64,000 bases of DNA, from contig CABUVL010000001.1 in assembly GCA_902495005.1 (NCBI GenBank), forward strand, positions 124,001-188,000. The letters are read 5' to 3'. Of the stretch, positions 1 through 9,160 are shown piece after piece. This DNA is from an uncultured Verrucomicrobiota bacterium. GTDB lineage: Bacteria > Verrucomicrobiota > Verrucomicrobiia > Opitutales > UBA9783. The position numbers were made by a program, and so were the translations under genes. The notes under the pieces were generated by a model. It worked only from the letters and a program-made list of their open reading frames with translations. It was not told the DNA's origin and did not search any database. How positions within the stretch are numbered: the stretch's first letter is position 1; every line of letters starts with the position of its first letter.

Positions 1-1
1 T

Positions 2-217
2 AAAAACAATCCAACTTACCGTCTGGTTGTAGCTGAGGCATCAACGCGACGTGATGGTCGTTTTGTTGAAATGTTGGGCTATTACAACCCACTCGCCAAG
101 GGCAGTACAGAAAAGATTCGTGTTGATGTAGAGCGCGCTGATTATTGGGTGTCGAAAGGGGCACAACCCTCCGATACGGCAAAATACCTCTTGCGCGTTT
201 CTCGTCGTCAAGCTTAG
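2..217 (+). CDS. rpsP: 30S ribosomal protein S16 (3' part)
   Basis: The frame open from the window edge encodes a protein beginning KNNPTYRLVVAEAST and ending RVSRRQA. It carries the S16 features RDGRFVEMLGYYNP and a YWVSKGAQPSDT stretch. S16 is a small-subunit protein needed for 30S assembly. The 5' end lies outside the window. It is followed after 6 bases by trmD and then rplS. In most bacteria rimM lies between S16 and TrmD; it is absent here. Confidence 0.95.
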   Translation, partial: KNNPTYRLVVAEASTRRDGRFVEMLGYYNPLAKGSTEKIRVDVERADYWVSKGAQPSDTAKYLLRVSRRQA

Positions 218-223
218 TACAAA

Positions 224-898
224 ATGAAAATCGATCTCTTAACGCTCTTTCCTAAGATGCTGGAGGGCTTTATGTCCGAAAGTATCGTTGGGCGTGCCCA
301 ACGCTTAGGTTTGGTGGAGATCGGCATACACAATATTAGAGATTGGTCGAGAGACCCGCACCATTCCGTTGACGATCGGCCTTTCGGCGGAGGCGCCGGT
401 ATGGTTTTGAAGGCAGAACCGTTATCAGAAGCGGTCAGCTCATTGAAACAAGCGGATTCCAAGGTCATTTATCTGTGCCCAGATGGTCAATTACTAAGCA
501 CCCCCATCGTCCGACGTTTGGCCAGTGCCCCTCATTTAATCTTAGTGTCAGGACATTACGAAGGGGTCGATGAACGTTTTCGTGAACATTACATTGACGA
601 GGAAATTTCGATCGGTGATTACGTGCTGACCAATGGTACTTTGCCCGCTGCCGTATTATTAGATGCGGTCGTTCGTTATGTACCCGGTGCATTGGGCGAT
701 GAGCAATCTCTACAGCAAGATAGTTTTAGTCAAACACTTCTAACGTTTCCACAATACACACGGCCACAAGAGTTTGAAGGACAGTCAATTCCAGACGTTT
801 TGATGTCCGGCGACCACGCGGCAATTGCATCGTGGAGATTTAAACAACAACTTATCAGGACGTTACGACGCAGACCTGATTTAATTTTTAATCGATAA
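224..898 (+). CDS. trmD: tRNA (guanine-N1-)-methyltransferase
   Basis: TrmD methylates G37 next to the anticodon of tRNAs using S-adenosylmethionine, which prevents +1 frameshifting. The 224-residue protein has the knotted SPOUT-fold signatures: PFGGGAGMVLKAEP at about residues 53-66, GHYEGVDER at 110-118 and SIGDYVLTNG at 129-138. Length is slightly shorter than the usual 230-250 residues. ATG at 224 follows the rpsP stop by 6 bases with no clear Shine-Dalgarno sequence, so translational coupling is likely. It is in one operon with rpsP and rplS. Confidence 0.96.
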   Translation: MKIDLLTLFPKMLEGFMSESIVGRAQRLGLVEIGIHNIRDWSRDPHHSVDDRPFGGGAGMVLKAEPLSEAVSSLKQADSKVIYLCPDGQLLSTPIVRRLASAPHLILVSGHYEGVDERFREHYIDEEISIGDYVLTNGTLPAAVLLDAVVRYVPGALGDEQSLQQDSFSQTLLTFPQYTRPQEFEGQSIPDVLMSGDHAAIASWRFKQQLIRTLRRRPDLIFNR

Positions 899-901
899 GA
901 T

Positions 902-1279
902 ATGAGTCAAGCTATTCTCCAAGAACTTAATAAAGAACAACTAAAGACAGATCGCAGTCATTTCAAAGTAGGCGATGAAGTTTCTGTTCACATTCGAATT
1001 CGTGAAGGTGAAAAGGAACGTATCCAAGTTTTTACAGGCATTGTAATTGCCCGTAAGGGTTCCGGCATCGCGGAAACATTTACCGTGCGTCGTGTTGCCT
1101 CAGGTTACGCCGTAGAACGTATATTCCCAGTCCATTCGCCTGTGATTGAGAAGATTGTGCTCAACAAGGAGAGCGTTGTGCTTCGTTCGTCCAAGATGTA
1201 CTACTTGCGCAAGCGTATTGGTAAGGAAGCCAGCAAGGTCCAAGAAAAGCGCCTTGTTATGAATAAAAAGAATGCATAA
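902..1279 (+). CDS. rplS: 50S ribosomal protein L19
   Basis: The 125-residue protein matches L19, located at the 30S-50S interface. Recognisable segments are FKVGDEVSVHIRIREGEKER, VFTGIVIARKGSG and VERIFPVHSPVIEKI, followed by the basic YYLRKRIGKEA segment. It starts 3 bases after the trmD stop and closes the rpsP-trmD-rplS operon. A hairpin follows directly. Confidence 0.96.
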   Translation: MSQAILQELNKEQLKTDRSHFKVGDEVSVHIRIREGEKERIQVFTGIVIARKGSGIAETFTVRRVASGYAVERIFPVHSPVIEKIVLNKESVVLRSSKMYYLRKRIGKEASKVQEKRLVMNKKNA

Positions 1280-1295
1280 TTTTGCATTCTTATTT
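1268..1295. terminator. Hairpin terminator between rplS and ftsQ
   Basis: AAGAATGCA (1268-1276) and TGCATTCTT (1283-1291) form a perfect 9-bp stem with a 6-base loop, followed by an AT-rich tract. It overlaps the last codons of rplS. It lies between two convergent genes, so it may act in both directions. The T tract is short, so strength is uncertain. Confidence 0.55.
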
Positions 1296-2123
1296 AAATT
1301 CGACAATCGGGGGATTTAAGGATAAATTTAAATGCAGTAGCCCCGATTGTTGTGAGTTTGATAACGACTGCAGGATTTGTTTTAAGTGTTGTATTTGTGA
1401 CTCAAGGTGATCGCATTCAAACGTAATTTGTTTGCCATCTCGAGTGAACAAGTCCACTTGCAGCCACTTTTCGTTTAAAAAGGGGTCAAAGTTTTTTAAG
1501 GAAATTCGTGCGATGCGGGCATAAAAATCGGGATGATGCCGCATGATAGTGTCCAGCACATTATTAATTTTTTGGAACTGTAGGATGGCACGGTCCTTTA
1601 TAATATTTTTGGATACGTTAGACAAGCTGGGCAGTGCGTTTACCGTTTGTCGGGAGTAGGCCACGGGGCAAAAGATTTTTCCGTCCGTGGCGACGAGACG
1701 CACAAAACGTTTATTCCCTTTCAAGATAAACAACTTGGCGGCTGCCTGGCATTCTTGCAGCTGAATGTGTAAAGTGTCCGGGAAAACCCTTGAAATTTCG
1801 GCACTTATAATTTGACGATAGGCCTCCAATTGCTTCTTTAACGCGAGGAGGTCAATGCGCATTAAATCTTCTCCGAAAGGGATGTTGACGTGTTTCTCAA
1901 CCCACTCTTTCGATATGACGCCGTTAGAGCTCAACGACAAGGAACGCATGGGTTGCGGGCGCAAACATGGCTTCATTAAATATACGCACAATAGGGCGCC
2001 CAGTGCAACGAGCAGCAAGAGTGCTGCAGATATGCCTAATTTTTTTGCAATTATCTTGCAGTGCATTTTTGTTAGACACACGCCTTGTCGCAAACTGTGC
2101 CAAGAGTTATTCGAGGGTTCCAT
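1290..2123 (-). CDS. ftsQ: Cell division protein FtsQ-like
   Basis: The 277-residue protein has one N-terminal membrane segment (about residues 28-50) followed by a POTRA-like region (NGVISKEWVEKHVNIPFGE, then a segment ending SRVFPDTLHIQLQECQAAAKL). This is the architecture of FtsQ/DivIB, a bitopic divisome protein linking early and late division proteins. ATG at 2123 is one base after the ddl stop; an internal ATG at 2066 is an alternative. Sequence conservation in FtsQ is low, so the call rests on topology, the POTRA pattern and its place at the end of a murCB-ddl operon. ftsA and ftsZ are not downstream. Confidence 0.75.
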   Translation of the reverse strand: MEPSNNSWHSLRQGVCLTKMHCKIIAKKLGISAALLLLVALGALLCVYLMKPCLRPQPMRSLSLSSNGVISKEWVEKHVNIPFGEDLMRIDLLALKKQLEAYRQIISAEISRVFPDTLHIQLQECQAAAKLFILKGNKRFVRLVATDGKIFCPVAYSRQTVNALPSLSNVSKNIIKDRAILQFQKINNVLDTIMRHHPDFYARIARISLKNFDPFLNEKWLQVDLFTRDGKQITFECDHLESQIQHLKQILQSLSNSQQSGLLHLNLSLNPPIVEFK

Positions 2124-2124
2124 T

Positions 2125-3054
2125 CTATTTTAACAACTTCGCAATCTGATTTCGTTGAACGGCCCCTTGGACGATACGTTGCAAAATTGTATCGAAAGAA
2201 AGTCCGTAACAATCTGCGCTTTTGGGGAATAAGCTTTGATCGGTCATTCCCGGAATTGTATTCATTTCAAGAAAAAAGACTTGCTCGCCTTCTAGCAAGA
2301 AGTCGGCCCTGGCAAAATCGAGGCAATGTGCGCCGGCAAAAAAACGAGCAGCCATATCGCGTACGGCATTCGTAACGGTCGCATCGATAGGCGCCGGATA
2401 AAGGTACTCGCACGCGCCTGCGGTGTACTTGTTGTGGAAATCATAAAAGCCGGACCTGGGCCTAATTTCAACGACACCTAAGGCTTCCCCCTGTAATACG
2501 CCCACGGTGAGTTCTCGACCATGAACGCGACGCTCAATCATGTAATGCCCGCTTTTTTCTTCTTTCCAATGTTGTTGTAGATCAAGAAAATTATCGCACA
2601 AATGGACCCCAATGCTACTTCCTTCGCAGGTGGGTTTTAAGGCGAATTCATCGCATTTGAGTTGTGCTTTTAAAGTCTCTGGGCTGAGCTCTTGACCGGC
2701 AATGACTTCGATCGCTGGTAAAACCGAAATCCCCAACGCTTGGGCCAAACGTTTACTTTGCATCTTGTCCATGCACAATCGACTGGCTGCGGAATCACTG
2801 CCGATAAAAGCCAGGCCGCGTTGTTCTAACAACGCCTGTAAGCTTCCATCTTCCCCAAAGGTCCCGTGCAAAAGGGGGAAAATAAGTTCGTTATTGGGTA
2901 TTAAATCTTCCGGAAGAGTTTTATCGTCGAGTTGAATCGATCGTACGTTAAAATGCTGTTTTAATTGATTGATAACGGCATGGGCTGTTTTAAAAGACAC
3001 TTCACGTTCCCCGCTAATGCCCCCCAATAAAACAACGATGTTTGGATTATTCAT
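2125..3054 (-). CDS. ddl: D-alanine--D-alanine ligase
   Basis: Ddl joins two D-alanines in an ATP-dependent reaction for the peptidoglycan stem peptide. The ATP-grasp protein has VVLLGGISGEREVSFKTA near the N terminus, LLHGTFGEDGSLQALLE, FALKPTCEGSSIGV, DFARADFLLEG and FLEMNTIPGMTDQSLFPK. The start chosen, ATG at 3052-3054, overlaps the murCB stop as ATGA, which fits translational coupling, and gives 309 residues. An ATG 15 bases upstream (3069) is possible but has a poorly spaced purine tract. Confidence 0.95.
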   Translation of the reverse strand: MNNPNIVVLLGGISGEREVSFKTAHAVINQLKQHFNVRSIQLDDKTLPEDLIPNNELIFPLLHGTFGEDGSLQALLEQRGLAFIGSDSAASRLCMDKMQSKRLAQALGISVLPAIEVIAGQELSPETLKAQLKCDEFALKPTCEGSSIGVHLCDNFLDLQQHWKEEKSGHYMIERRVHGRELTVGVLQGEALGVVEIRPRSGFYDFHNKYTAGACEYLYPAPIDATVTNAVRDMAARFFAGAHCLDFARADFLLEGEQVFFLEMNTIPGMTDQSLFPKSADCYGLSFDTILQRIVQGAVQRNQIAKLLK

Positions 3055-5234
3055 AAATAATTTTCCCATTTGTCCCCTAAAATTTTTACTTCGGGCTCCA
3101 ATATTAAGTTTGTTTTCTGTTTTGTTAGAGAAACGATCTGCCTCATTAATTCAATGACCTGATCGAATTTTGCAGTGCCGTCGTTTAAAATAAAATTGGC
3201 ATGTTTTTCTGACACATAGGCCCCCCCAACTTTCATATTTTTTACCCCCAATTGATCCAGTAATTTTCCTGTAGATCCGTCAATTGTATTTTTAAAGAAA
3301 CATCCCAAGCTACGTCCTCTCGGTTGATTCATCTTACGTCGTGTTCGAAATTCGTCCCTACGTTCTTTTATGCAAGACGGGTCTTCGCGCCGACCGACGA
3401 CCACAATGCTTAAAGCAATACATTTTTCCAAGCTGGAACAATTGCGGTAAGTAAAGTGCACTTCATCACGCGATAGGGTCTTTATGTTTCCCTGTGGATC
3501 AATCAAATGAATGCTTTCGACGAAATCCCAAATGCCCTGATGATGGGTGCCCGCATTCATACGCAGAGCGCCGCCAACGGTTCCTGGAATGCCATCTAAA
3601 AACTCAAAGCCGCCAATGCCCTTTTGTTGAAAGTAATTGAGCATCGTATTCAATACGCAGCCTGCTCCTACACGGAAACGTACCGCATCAATGGTTTCAA
3701 TAGCTTGCCAGAGGGGGGCCGATAATTGAATTACAAGGCCGTTGAATCGTCTTTGCGAGATAAGAACGTTCGATCCTTTCCCTAAAATGTACCATGGAAG
3801 GCCCCATCGATTGGCGCATTGCAACAAGTGACTTAAGTCTGCAGCCGTTTTGGGAGCGTATAAAAATAAGCATTCTCCTCCCATTACAAATGTCGTTTTA
3901 TGCGTGAGAGAAACGTGCGTCGCAATCACATCGTGCACACTGCCTTCCAACTGCTCTTTCCAAAAGAGAATTAACCGCTCAATCCACGCCCTTGCGTATT
4001 GATTCATCTTCCCAGCGCCGATAAAGGAAACCAGCTTGTGTGGCACTTGCGAGGCTACAACTTCTTCAATGGAAAGCTCTTCGAAACGCTTTGCCGCGGG
4101 TAAATGTTTGAGCAAATCGTCACGCAACAGGGGCGGTTCATTTTCAAATGCTTGATAAATATTTGCCAAGAATAAATGAGGGATGGTTTTGAAAATGTTT
4201 ATGAAATCCGTGTAAAATTGCTTTACTCTGGAACTTCGGTGCGGTTCAAAGGCCACCCAATGTTCGCCGTGCCCTTTTGCAAATTGTAAGTAGGTCTTCA
4301 GTTCGTTCGGATGGTGCGCGTAATCACTGACAATCAATAAGTTTTCTGTTTTTAGCAAAATTTCTTGCCGCCTTTTTATCCCCGGAAATGATTGAATCGC
4401 AACATTATTTGGAAATGTTTTTGCGATTAAGTAGAAGGCGGATAAGGCCATTCCTAGGTTCGACAAGCTGAACACAGTTCGTGTGTCGTAAGAAGCTTGT
4501 GCTCCGTCCTTTTCAAAAGCAATGCATGTCTGTGCCCCCGATGTCTTCAACGTGAAGTCAATTCCAAGGCGATAGATGGACACAGCGGTTTCACAGCTCC
4601 AACGAATTGTAGAGGACAACAAAATCCATTGCCGAGTACGTTCACACAAGTGCAGTAAGCTGGCCGTGTAAGCTTCTGCGGTTGGATAGTGGGTCGAGTG
4701 ATCCCAATCATCGTTTAAAATGAGTGTTGCTGTGGGGCTAAAGTGATCGATGGTGCCATCACTTTCATCCAGTTCTAAAATCGTCCATTCCGCCTCAGGA
4801 TTGTAATCCCCCATGGGGTATTGCTCTCGTTGGTAAGCGGCACCCAATAAGTAACTGATGGGAATGCCATGATTTTTGCAAAAATGGATGAGGTAGGCCG
4901 TTGTACTCGACTTTCCATGACTCCCTGCAACGGCTACAACGTGTTTGTCCTTTAGCAAACGAGCGAGGAATTCGCCCCGTTTCATAACGGTCCATTGTTG
5001 TCTTATCGCTTCCTGAAGCAATGGGTGATTAGGTGGAATGGCTGAGGAATAGATGAGAGTGCGACAACCCTCTGGTAAGCGGTTCGACAAGATAAAGTTA
5101 TGGCAATTGAGTCGCCGGTTTTTATCGGAATCCGTGTAATCATCCCAGCCATAAACTTGATGTCCCACTTTTTTTAAATAGCAGGCTAAAGCCTCCATTC
5201 CAACGCCGCCGATGCCTAATAAAAATATATTCAC
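3051..5234 (-). CDS. murC-murB: Fused UDP-MurNAc--L-alanine ligase / UDP-N-acetylenolpyruvoylglucosamine reductase
   Basis: A 727-residue fusion. Residues about 1-440 are MurC: nucleotide-binding GIGGVGM at 7-13, ATP loop AGSHGKSSTT, LELDESDGT, SDYAHHPNELKT and FEPHRSSR. Residues about 445-727 are the FAD enzyme MurB: ILGKGSNVLIS, FEFLDGIPGTVGGALRMNAG, SLGCFFKN and a C-terminal LEPEVKILG with the conserved Glu. MurB makes UDP-MurNAc, which MurC then charges with L-Ala, so the fusion joins two successive cytosolic steps of peptidoglycan precursor synthesis, in reverse order in the chain. The SerGly-type catalytic position of MurB is Cys here (SLGC), as in some type II enzymes. First gene of the murCB-ddl-ftsQ operon. 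Confidence 0.94.
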   Translation of the reverse strand: MNIFLLGIGGVGMEALACYLKKVGHQVYGWDDYTDSDKNRRLNCHNFILSNRLPEGCRTLIYSSAIPPNHPLLQEAIRQQWTVMKRGEFLARLLKDKHVVAVAGSHGKSSTTAYLIHFCKNHGIPISYLLGAAYQREQYPMGDYNPEAEWTILELDESDGTIDHFSPTATLILNDDWDHSTHYPTAEAYTASLLHLCERTRQWILLSSTIRWSCETAVSIYRLGIDFTLKTSGAQTCIAFEKDGAQASYDTRTVFSLSNLGMALSAFYLIAKTFPNNVAIQSFPGIKRRQEILLKTENLLIVSDYAHHPNELKTYLQFAKGHGEHWVAFEPHRSSRVKQFYTDFINIFKTIPHLFLANIYQAFENEPPLLRDDLLKHLPAAKRFEELSIEEVVASQVPHKLVSFIGAGKMNQYARAWIERLILFWKEQLEGSVHDVIATHVSLTHKTTFVMGGECLFLYAPKTAADLSHLLQCANRWGLPWYILGKGSNVLISQRRFNGLVIQLSAPLWQAIETIDAVRFRVGAGCVLNTMLNYFQQKGIGGFEFLDGIPGTVGGALRMNAGTHHQGIWDFVESIHLIDPQGNIKTLSRDEVHFTYRNCSSLEKCIALSIVVVGRREDPSCIKERRDEFRTRRKMNQPRGRSLGCFFKNTIDGSTGKLLDQLGVKNMKVGGAYVSEKHANFILNDGTAKFDQVIELMRQIVSLTKQKTNLILEPEVKILGDKWENYL

Positions 5235-5540
5235 TGCAATCTTCCCAGAATAAGTACAATGATCATAAAAATGTGAATAGGCAAATTTTTAGTTCACATT
5301 AAATAAGCTTGTCGTCGGTCAAACTGTTCTTACGATGTATACAATTTATATAGAAAAATTTTCCTTATCTTAAAAAAATGAGGGAAATTTTTACCCTTGC
5401 ATCATGTCAATTCGTAGAGAAATAACGCAGATAAATACGTCATTTTATGCAGAAAGTGATTTGATTTATACTTGCGAATCAAAGATTTATTTCGAATTGG
5501 CTTTTTTCTTGCTACTTTATTACAATATTTTACCAAGCCT
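5235..5540. other. AT-rich divergent intergenic region
   Basis: This stretch separates the leftward murCB operon from the rightward exported nucleosidase. It contains AT-rich tracts such as TATACAATTTATATAG (near 5338-5354) that could be promoter elements, but no -35/-10 pair stands out on either strand. No coding sequence is supported. Confidence 0.4.
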
Positions 5541-6668
5541 ATGAAAAAAATACAGCTCTTGTTCATCTTAACCACCACGTACTTTCTAAATTTATCTGTC
5601 GTCGCTGCGGGACCTATCCACTGTTTTAAACCTACATCAACCAAACCGGTTTATAATACCGCCGCCCCGAGCGTTTCTGACTGGACGGCGAAATGTTCTA
5701 TTTTATGCATTTGTTCTCAAATTTTCGAAAGGGATGCAATTTTCGAAGCCTTGAATTCCATCTATCGCTGCAAGTTCGTCAAAAAAGTGGTGATTGAACA
5801 ATTGTCCATCAATATATTTTTGTGCCGTAATCATTACATTGCCGTTGCGGTCAGTGGAAAAAATTTGGTGCCCACGGCCATTCGATTGTCCCAACTGTTT
5901 TTTGTGCTTCCTAACATTCAAAAGGTATTTTTCATAGGGATCGGCGGCAGCTTAAATCCCAATCTGTCGATCGGGGACGTGTACATCCCATTTACTCTAG
6001 CGTGTCACTCGGTGGGCTATATGTACAACATGGAAGGAACTGCTTGTTTAAGTCGTTACCTGAGTTACCAAGATAATTTTAAAAGCTTTTCTCCTTCTAA
6101 CGTGGAAGTGGGTGTTGACAGAGACGACAACATTATACGGACCAATCAATTGGCCTGCCCCGCCGAATTTTGGAATCAAGTGGTGGCCGCTCTGAAAGAT
6201 TTTCAGGCGCAGTTTACTGTGCATTGTCGAGGTACGGCCGTCAGCGGAACCACTTTTGTCGATAATGCCGAATATTGTCAGTATTTATTTGAAACCTACA
6301 ATGCAGATGTCATCGATATGGAATCCTTTGCCGTCGCGTGTACCTGTTATGAGTTTCAAAAACATTTCTGTATTATTCGAGGCATCAGTGACTTTGCGGG
6401 CCGATTGAATTCCAATAATGACACCGTTAACGCCATTGATAAGGGGGGACGAAGTATCGCTGTAAACAATGCTGCCAATGTCTTTCGACACATCTTAGTT
6501 AAGCTATTGAATGTAGATCGACAAAATACCGTCAGCAGCCCTTGCTTGCAATTTGGTGTCCACCGCATGTTGACAAGCCCATCGAAGTTGGTAGTCCCGA
6601 AGATGCTTCATTTGGCGAAAAACAAACGTTCCTTAAATGCCATTTGTTCAATGAACAAATTAAAGTAA
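5541..6668 (+). CDS. Exported nucleoside phosphorylase / MTA-SAH nucleosidase-type protein
   Basis: Residues 1-25 (MKKIQLLFILTTTYFLNLSV, then VAAGP) form a clear signal peptide, which is why ATG 5541 is preferred over the longer frame from 5472. The rest has the PNP_UDP_1 fold signatures: GIGGSLNPNLSIGDVYIP at about 133-150, VIDMESFAVA at about 257-266 and RGISDFAG at about 280-287. Members cleave the N-glycosidic bond of purine nucleosides or of methylthioadenosine/SAH. Residue length (375) exceeds a typical 230-residue MTAN, owing to the leader and extra N- and C-terminal parts. Periplasmic location suggests salvage of host nucleosides. Substrate cannot be told from sequence. Its stop overlaps the convergent antiporter gene by 9 bases. 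Confidence 0.8.
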   Translation: MKKIQLLFILTTTYFLNLSVVAAGPIHCFKPTSTKPVYNTAAPSVSDWTAKCSILCICSQIFERDAIFEALNSIYRCKFVKKVVIEQLSINIFLCRNHYIAVAVSGKNLVPTAIRLSQLFFVLPNIQKVFFIGIGGSLNPNLSIGDVYIPFTLACHSVGYMYNMEGTACLSRYLSYQDNFKSFSPSNVEVGVDRDDNIIRTNQLACPAEFWNQVVAALKDFQAQFTVHCRGTAVSGTTFVDNAEYCQYLFETYNADVIDMESFAVACTCYEFQKHFCIIRGISDFAGRLNSNNDTVNAIDKGGRSIAVNNAANVFRHILVKLLNVDRQNTVSSPCLQFGVHRMLTSPSKLVVPKMLHLAKNKRSLNAICSMNKLK

Positions 6669-8084
6669 GAACGCTATCGCCATCAAGCAAGTTGGAATCA
6701 AGGCCCCTAAAAATAGGGGGAGTGGCTTGACGCTCGCTTCGGGGAAGAATTTTGACAATAAATTTTGCCCCGCAGGATTGGGCGCATTGGCGATGACGGT
6801 AAGTCCACCGCCTACGACAGCGCCTGAAACAATCGCATGTTGGAGCGTCCAATTGTTTTCAAAATGACTTACAAGTGAGGCCAAGTAAGTGATGGAGGCA
6901 TTGTCGTTGAATGAAGTTAGAAATACTGATCCGACGAACAAAAGCTGTTCGTTGAGATGTGATAAGATGGAATCGATCCACCACATTTGCAGGCCTCCGT
7001 GTGTCACCAGTCCGGCGAGGAAGCAGCCCACGAGCATAGGGTTTCTCACGTTAACAGGCGTTTGTGAAGTTAACTGCGTGAATACGATAAAGGCCAAAAA
7101 TCCCCAGATGAGTAAGGGAATGTGGTGCGAGTTAAGCACCATCCAGGCCAGAAATAAAATGTGACAAACGGTAATGAAGCTTGGGACATCAGACTCTTCC
7201 GCGCGAGTTCCGGTGCTTTGTTGGGCATTTTTATTGAGTTGCTTCAGTTGCTTGTAAAATAAAATGGCATAAAACAGTGTGGCGCATACAATTCCCAGCA
7301 TGGCACTTATGCCAAATTTTTTAAAAACGAAGGACGATGACCATTGCCAATGGGAAGCGACCATTAAGATGGGAGGTGCGGCGAAATTCGTTAAGACACC
7401 ACCCACGGACACGTTCACAAAGAGCAAGCCTAAGCTGGCATAGAGGAATGACGGTTTTGCTTGATAACAAAAGACACGTTGAGAAAGCAACAGTGCCGCA
7501 ATCGTCATTGCCGCCGGTTCTGTGATGAGAGAGCCCAGCAGTGGGGTAATGGTCAGGATGCAAATCCACCAGGTGGAAGGTTTTTCGCCTCCGCAGTGAT
7601 TGACGATGAAGCGAAGTGTACGTTCTGCAAGTTTTAAAATAGGGCGCGAAGACGCAACGCTCATGATGGCAATCACGAAAATGGGTTCTGCGTACTGACG
7701 GGTTTCAAAATAATGTACGGTGGCGGCCCAGCCTTTAAAATAAACGAAGCACAAGCTTAATGGGATTAACCACAAGGCAAAGACAATTTCCACCTCTCCT
7801 AACAGCTTTAATACGCTTGACTTCCACGAAGCGTGGCCCAAGTTTGTCTCCATTTGCTTGGCGATGTTGCTCAATTTACTGGTTAAGAATGTGTGAAATA
7901 TGGCGCCTAGGAATAGGCACATCGCAATTAAAGAAAAGGGATCTTTTTGCATTTTTTCTGATAATAAGTCGGTAAAAGTAGGCGACGGTGCCATCGAATT
8001 TCCGTAGGCCTGATTTAAGATAAGTGAAATGAAACAAAATATGATCAATTGCATATCATGCAATGTAATTGAAGTGCCGTCCAT
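6660..8084 (-). CDS. Putative Na+/H+ antiporter
   Basis: The 474-residue protein has about ten to twelve hydrophobic segments and an N-terminal signal-like segment. Segments such as LLGSLITEPAAMTIAALLLS, NVSVGGVLTNFAAPPILMVA and SVFLTSFNDNASITYLASLV resemble ion transporter-superfamily (NhaD/ArsB-like) re-entrant repeats, in particular a family of putative Na+/H+ antiporters I associate with Chlamydiae and Verrucomicrobia. Predicted role: exchange of cytoplasmic Na+ for protons at the inner membrane. ATG 8084 is used; an internal ATG at 8054 is a possible alternative. Specificity is inference. Confidence 0.7.
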   Translation of the reverse strand: MDGTSITLHDMQLIIFCFISLILNQAYGNSMAPSPTFTDLLSEKMQKDPFSLIAMCLFLGAIFHTFLTSKLSNIAKQMETNLGHASWKSSVLKLLGEVEIVFALWLIPLSLCFVYFKGWAATVHYFETRQYAEPIFVIAIMSVASSRPILKLAERTLRFIVNHCGGEKPSTWWICILTITPLLGSLITEPAAMTIAALLLSQRVFCYQAKPSFLYASLGLLFVNVSVGGVLTNFAAPPILMVASHWQWSSSFVFKKFGISAMLGIVCATLFYAILFYKQLKQLNKNAQQSTGTRAEESDVPSFITVCHILFLAWMVLNSHHIPLLIWGFLAFIVFTQLTSQTPVNVRNPMLVGCFLAGLVTHGGLQMWWIDSILSHLNEQLLFVGSVFLTSFNDNASITYLASLVSHFENNWTLQHAIVSGAVVGGGLTVIANAPNPAGQNLLSKFFPEASVKPLPLFLGALIPTCLMAIAFLL

Positions 8085-8189
8085 CGCAATCTTTTTATTG
8101 AACGATTAGGTTTTTATGGAAAGTACAACGAAGCACGTTGGAACGCTTGACTTCTCGTGCAGCTTTGGACATCGTCAATACCAGAGCTT

Positions 8190-8753
8190 ATGAGGCATGT
8201 TTTAGAGAAATTATTGGGCGATTTTGAATGCATGCTCAATCAGCATCTGTTGTGGGCCGATGTCTCACAGAAGCAATTAACGTTGTACAAATTTAAGGGC
8301 GTAGGATGGGCTTTGCAAAAAACTTACCCATGCTCGTCGAGTATTGCGCCGCAAAGTTGTTATATGAACAGCTTGGGAACACCTTACGGCCTACATCGTA
8401 TCTGCGAAAAAATAGGGCATGCGATGCCCGTAAATGGCGTATTTAAATACCGCCACTTTACGGGTATCGTGTGTCCCCCCAGTAAAATATGTACGGATGG
8501 TTTTGTTACCACACGTATCCTACGCCTTAGCGGACTTGAATGGGGCATCAATAGGGGAAAACACAACACTCAGTGCTGCGATACTTACAGGCGATGCGTT
8601 TATATTCACGGTACGAATTTGGAATATTTTATCCCCAACGCGCTTTCACGGGGTTGTCTGTTGCTTTCTAACAAAAACATCTTGGAGCTTTTTGAGCAAG
8701 TTTATGAAGGCGATTACGTGTACATTACGCCGCCTGAAGGCTTCCACAGGTGA
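8190..8753 (+). CDS. L,D-transpeptidase (YkuD)-like protein
   Basis: The C-terminal half has the YkuD signature: IHGTN with His at about residue 140, then SRGC with the candidate nucleophile Cys at about 156, followed by LLLSNKNILELFEQV. The upstream segments GTPYGLHRICEKIG and LRLSGLEWGINRGKH fit the same fold. L,D-transpeptidases make 3-3 crosslinks in peptidoglycan or attach lipoproteins. The usual RGC(I/V)RL reads RGCLLL here, so it is divergent. No signal peptide is apparent. ATG 8190 is used; the same frame has a GTG at 8157. It diverges from the antiporter gene. Confidence 0.72.
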   Translation: MRHVLEKLLGDFECMLNQHLLWADVSQKQLTLYKFKGVGWALQKTYPCSSSIAPQSCYMNSLGTPYGLHRICEKIGHAMPVNGVFKYRHFTGIVCPPSKICTDGFVTTRILRLSGLEWGINRGKHNTQCCDTYRRCVYIHGTNLEYFIPNALSRGCLLLSNKNILELFEQVYEGDYVYITPPEGFHR

Positions 8754-9160
8754 AGTACTTCTGTGGTTGTTTGGGCAACTTGATTGAATGCCAATGTTGC
8801 GGATTCTGGGGGTTATCATTCAAGCGAATGGTGAGAATTATTACCGAAGGTAAGGGAGTGTTGGATGCCTTTATAAGGCTGCAGCGTATTAGCTAATCGT
8901 ATGGTTTTTTAACAACTCGGCTTTATATTAAGGGAGTCCTTTGGAATGTGTAATCTTATTGTGTTTGTCGGCAGAATGGTTTTATTTTAAGATGCGACCC
9001 CTGTTCTGTCTAATTACGGTGAAAGAGGTTAACAGGTCACACGAATTTTTATGACAAAGGCTTTTCCACGACTTATCAAGGATGCCTTGCCAACTGATCC
9101 TGCCATTTTTGAAAAAACCTTGCGCAACCGGTCTCTGACAAAACAATGGCCGTGATCCCT
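8754..9160. other. Gene-poor spacer with possible 34-codon ORF
   Basis: No protein of recognisable family is encoded. A short ORF at 9051-9155 (starts MTKAFPRLIKDALP, + strand) has protein-like composition but no ribosome binding site or known relative, and is most likely a remnant or chance. The rest shows stop codons in all frames. Confidence 0.35.
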
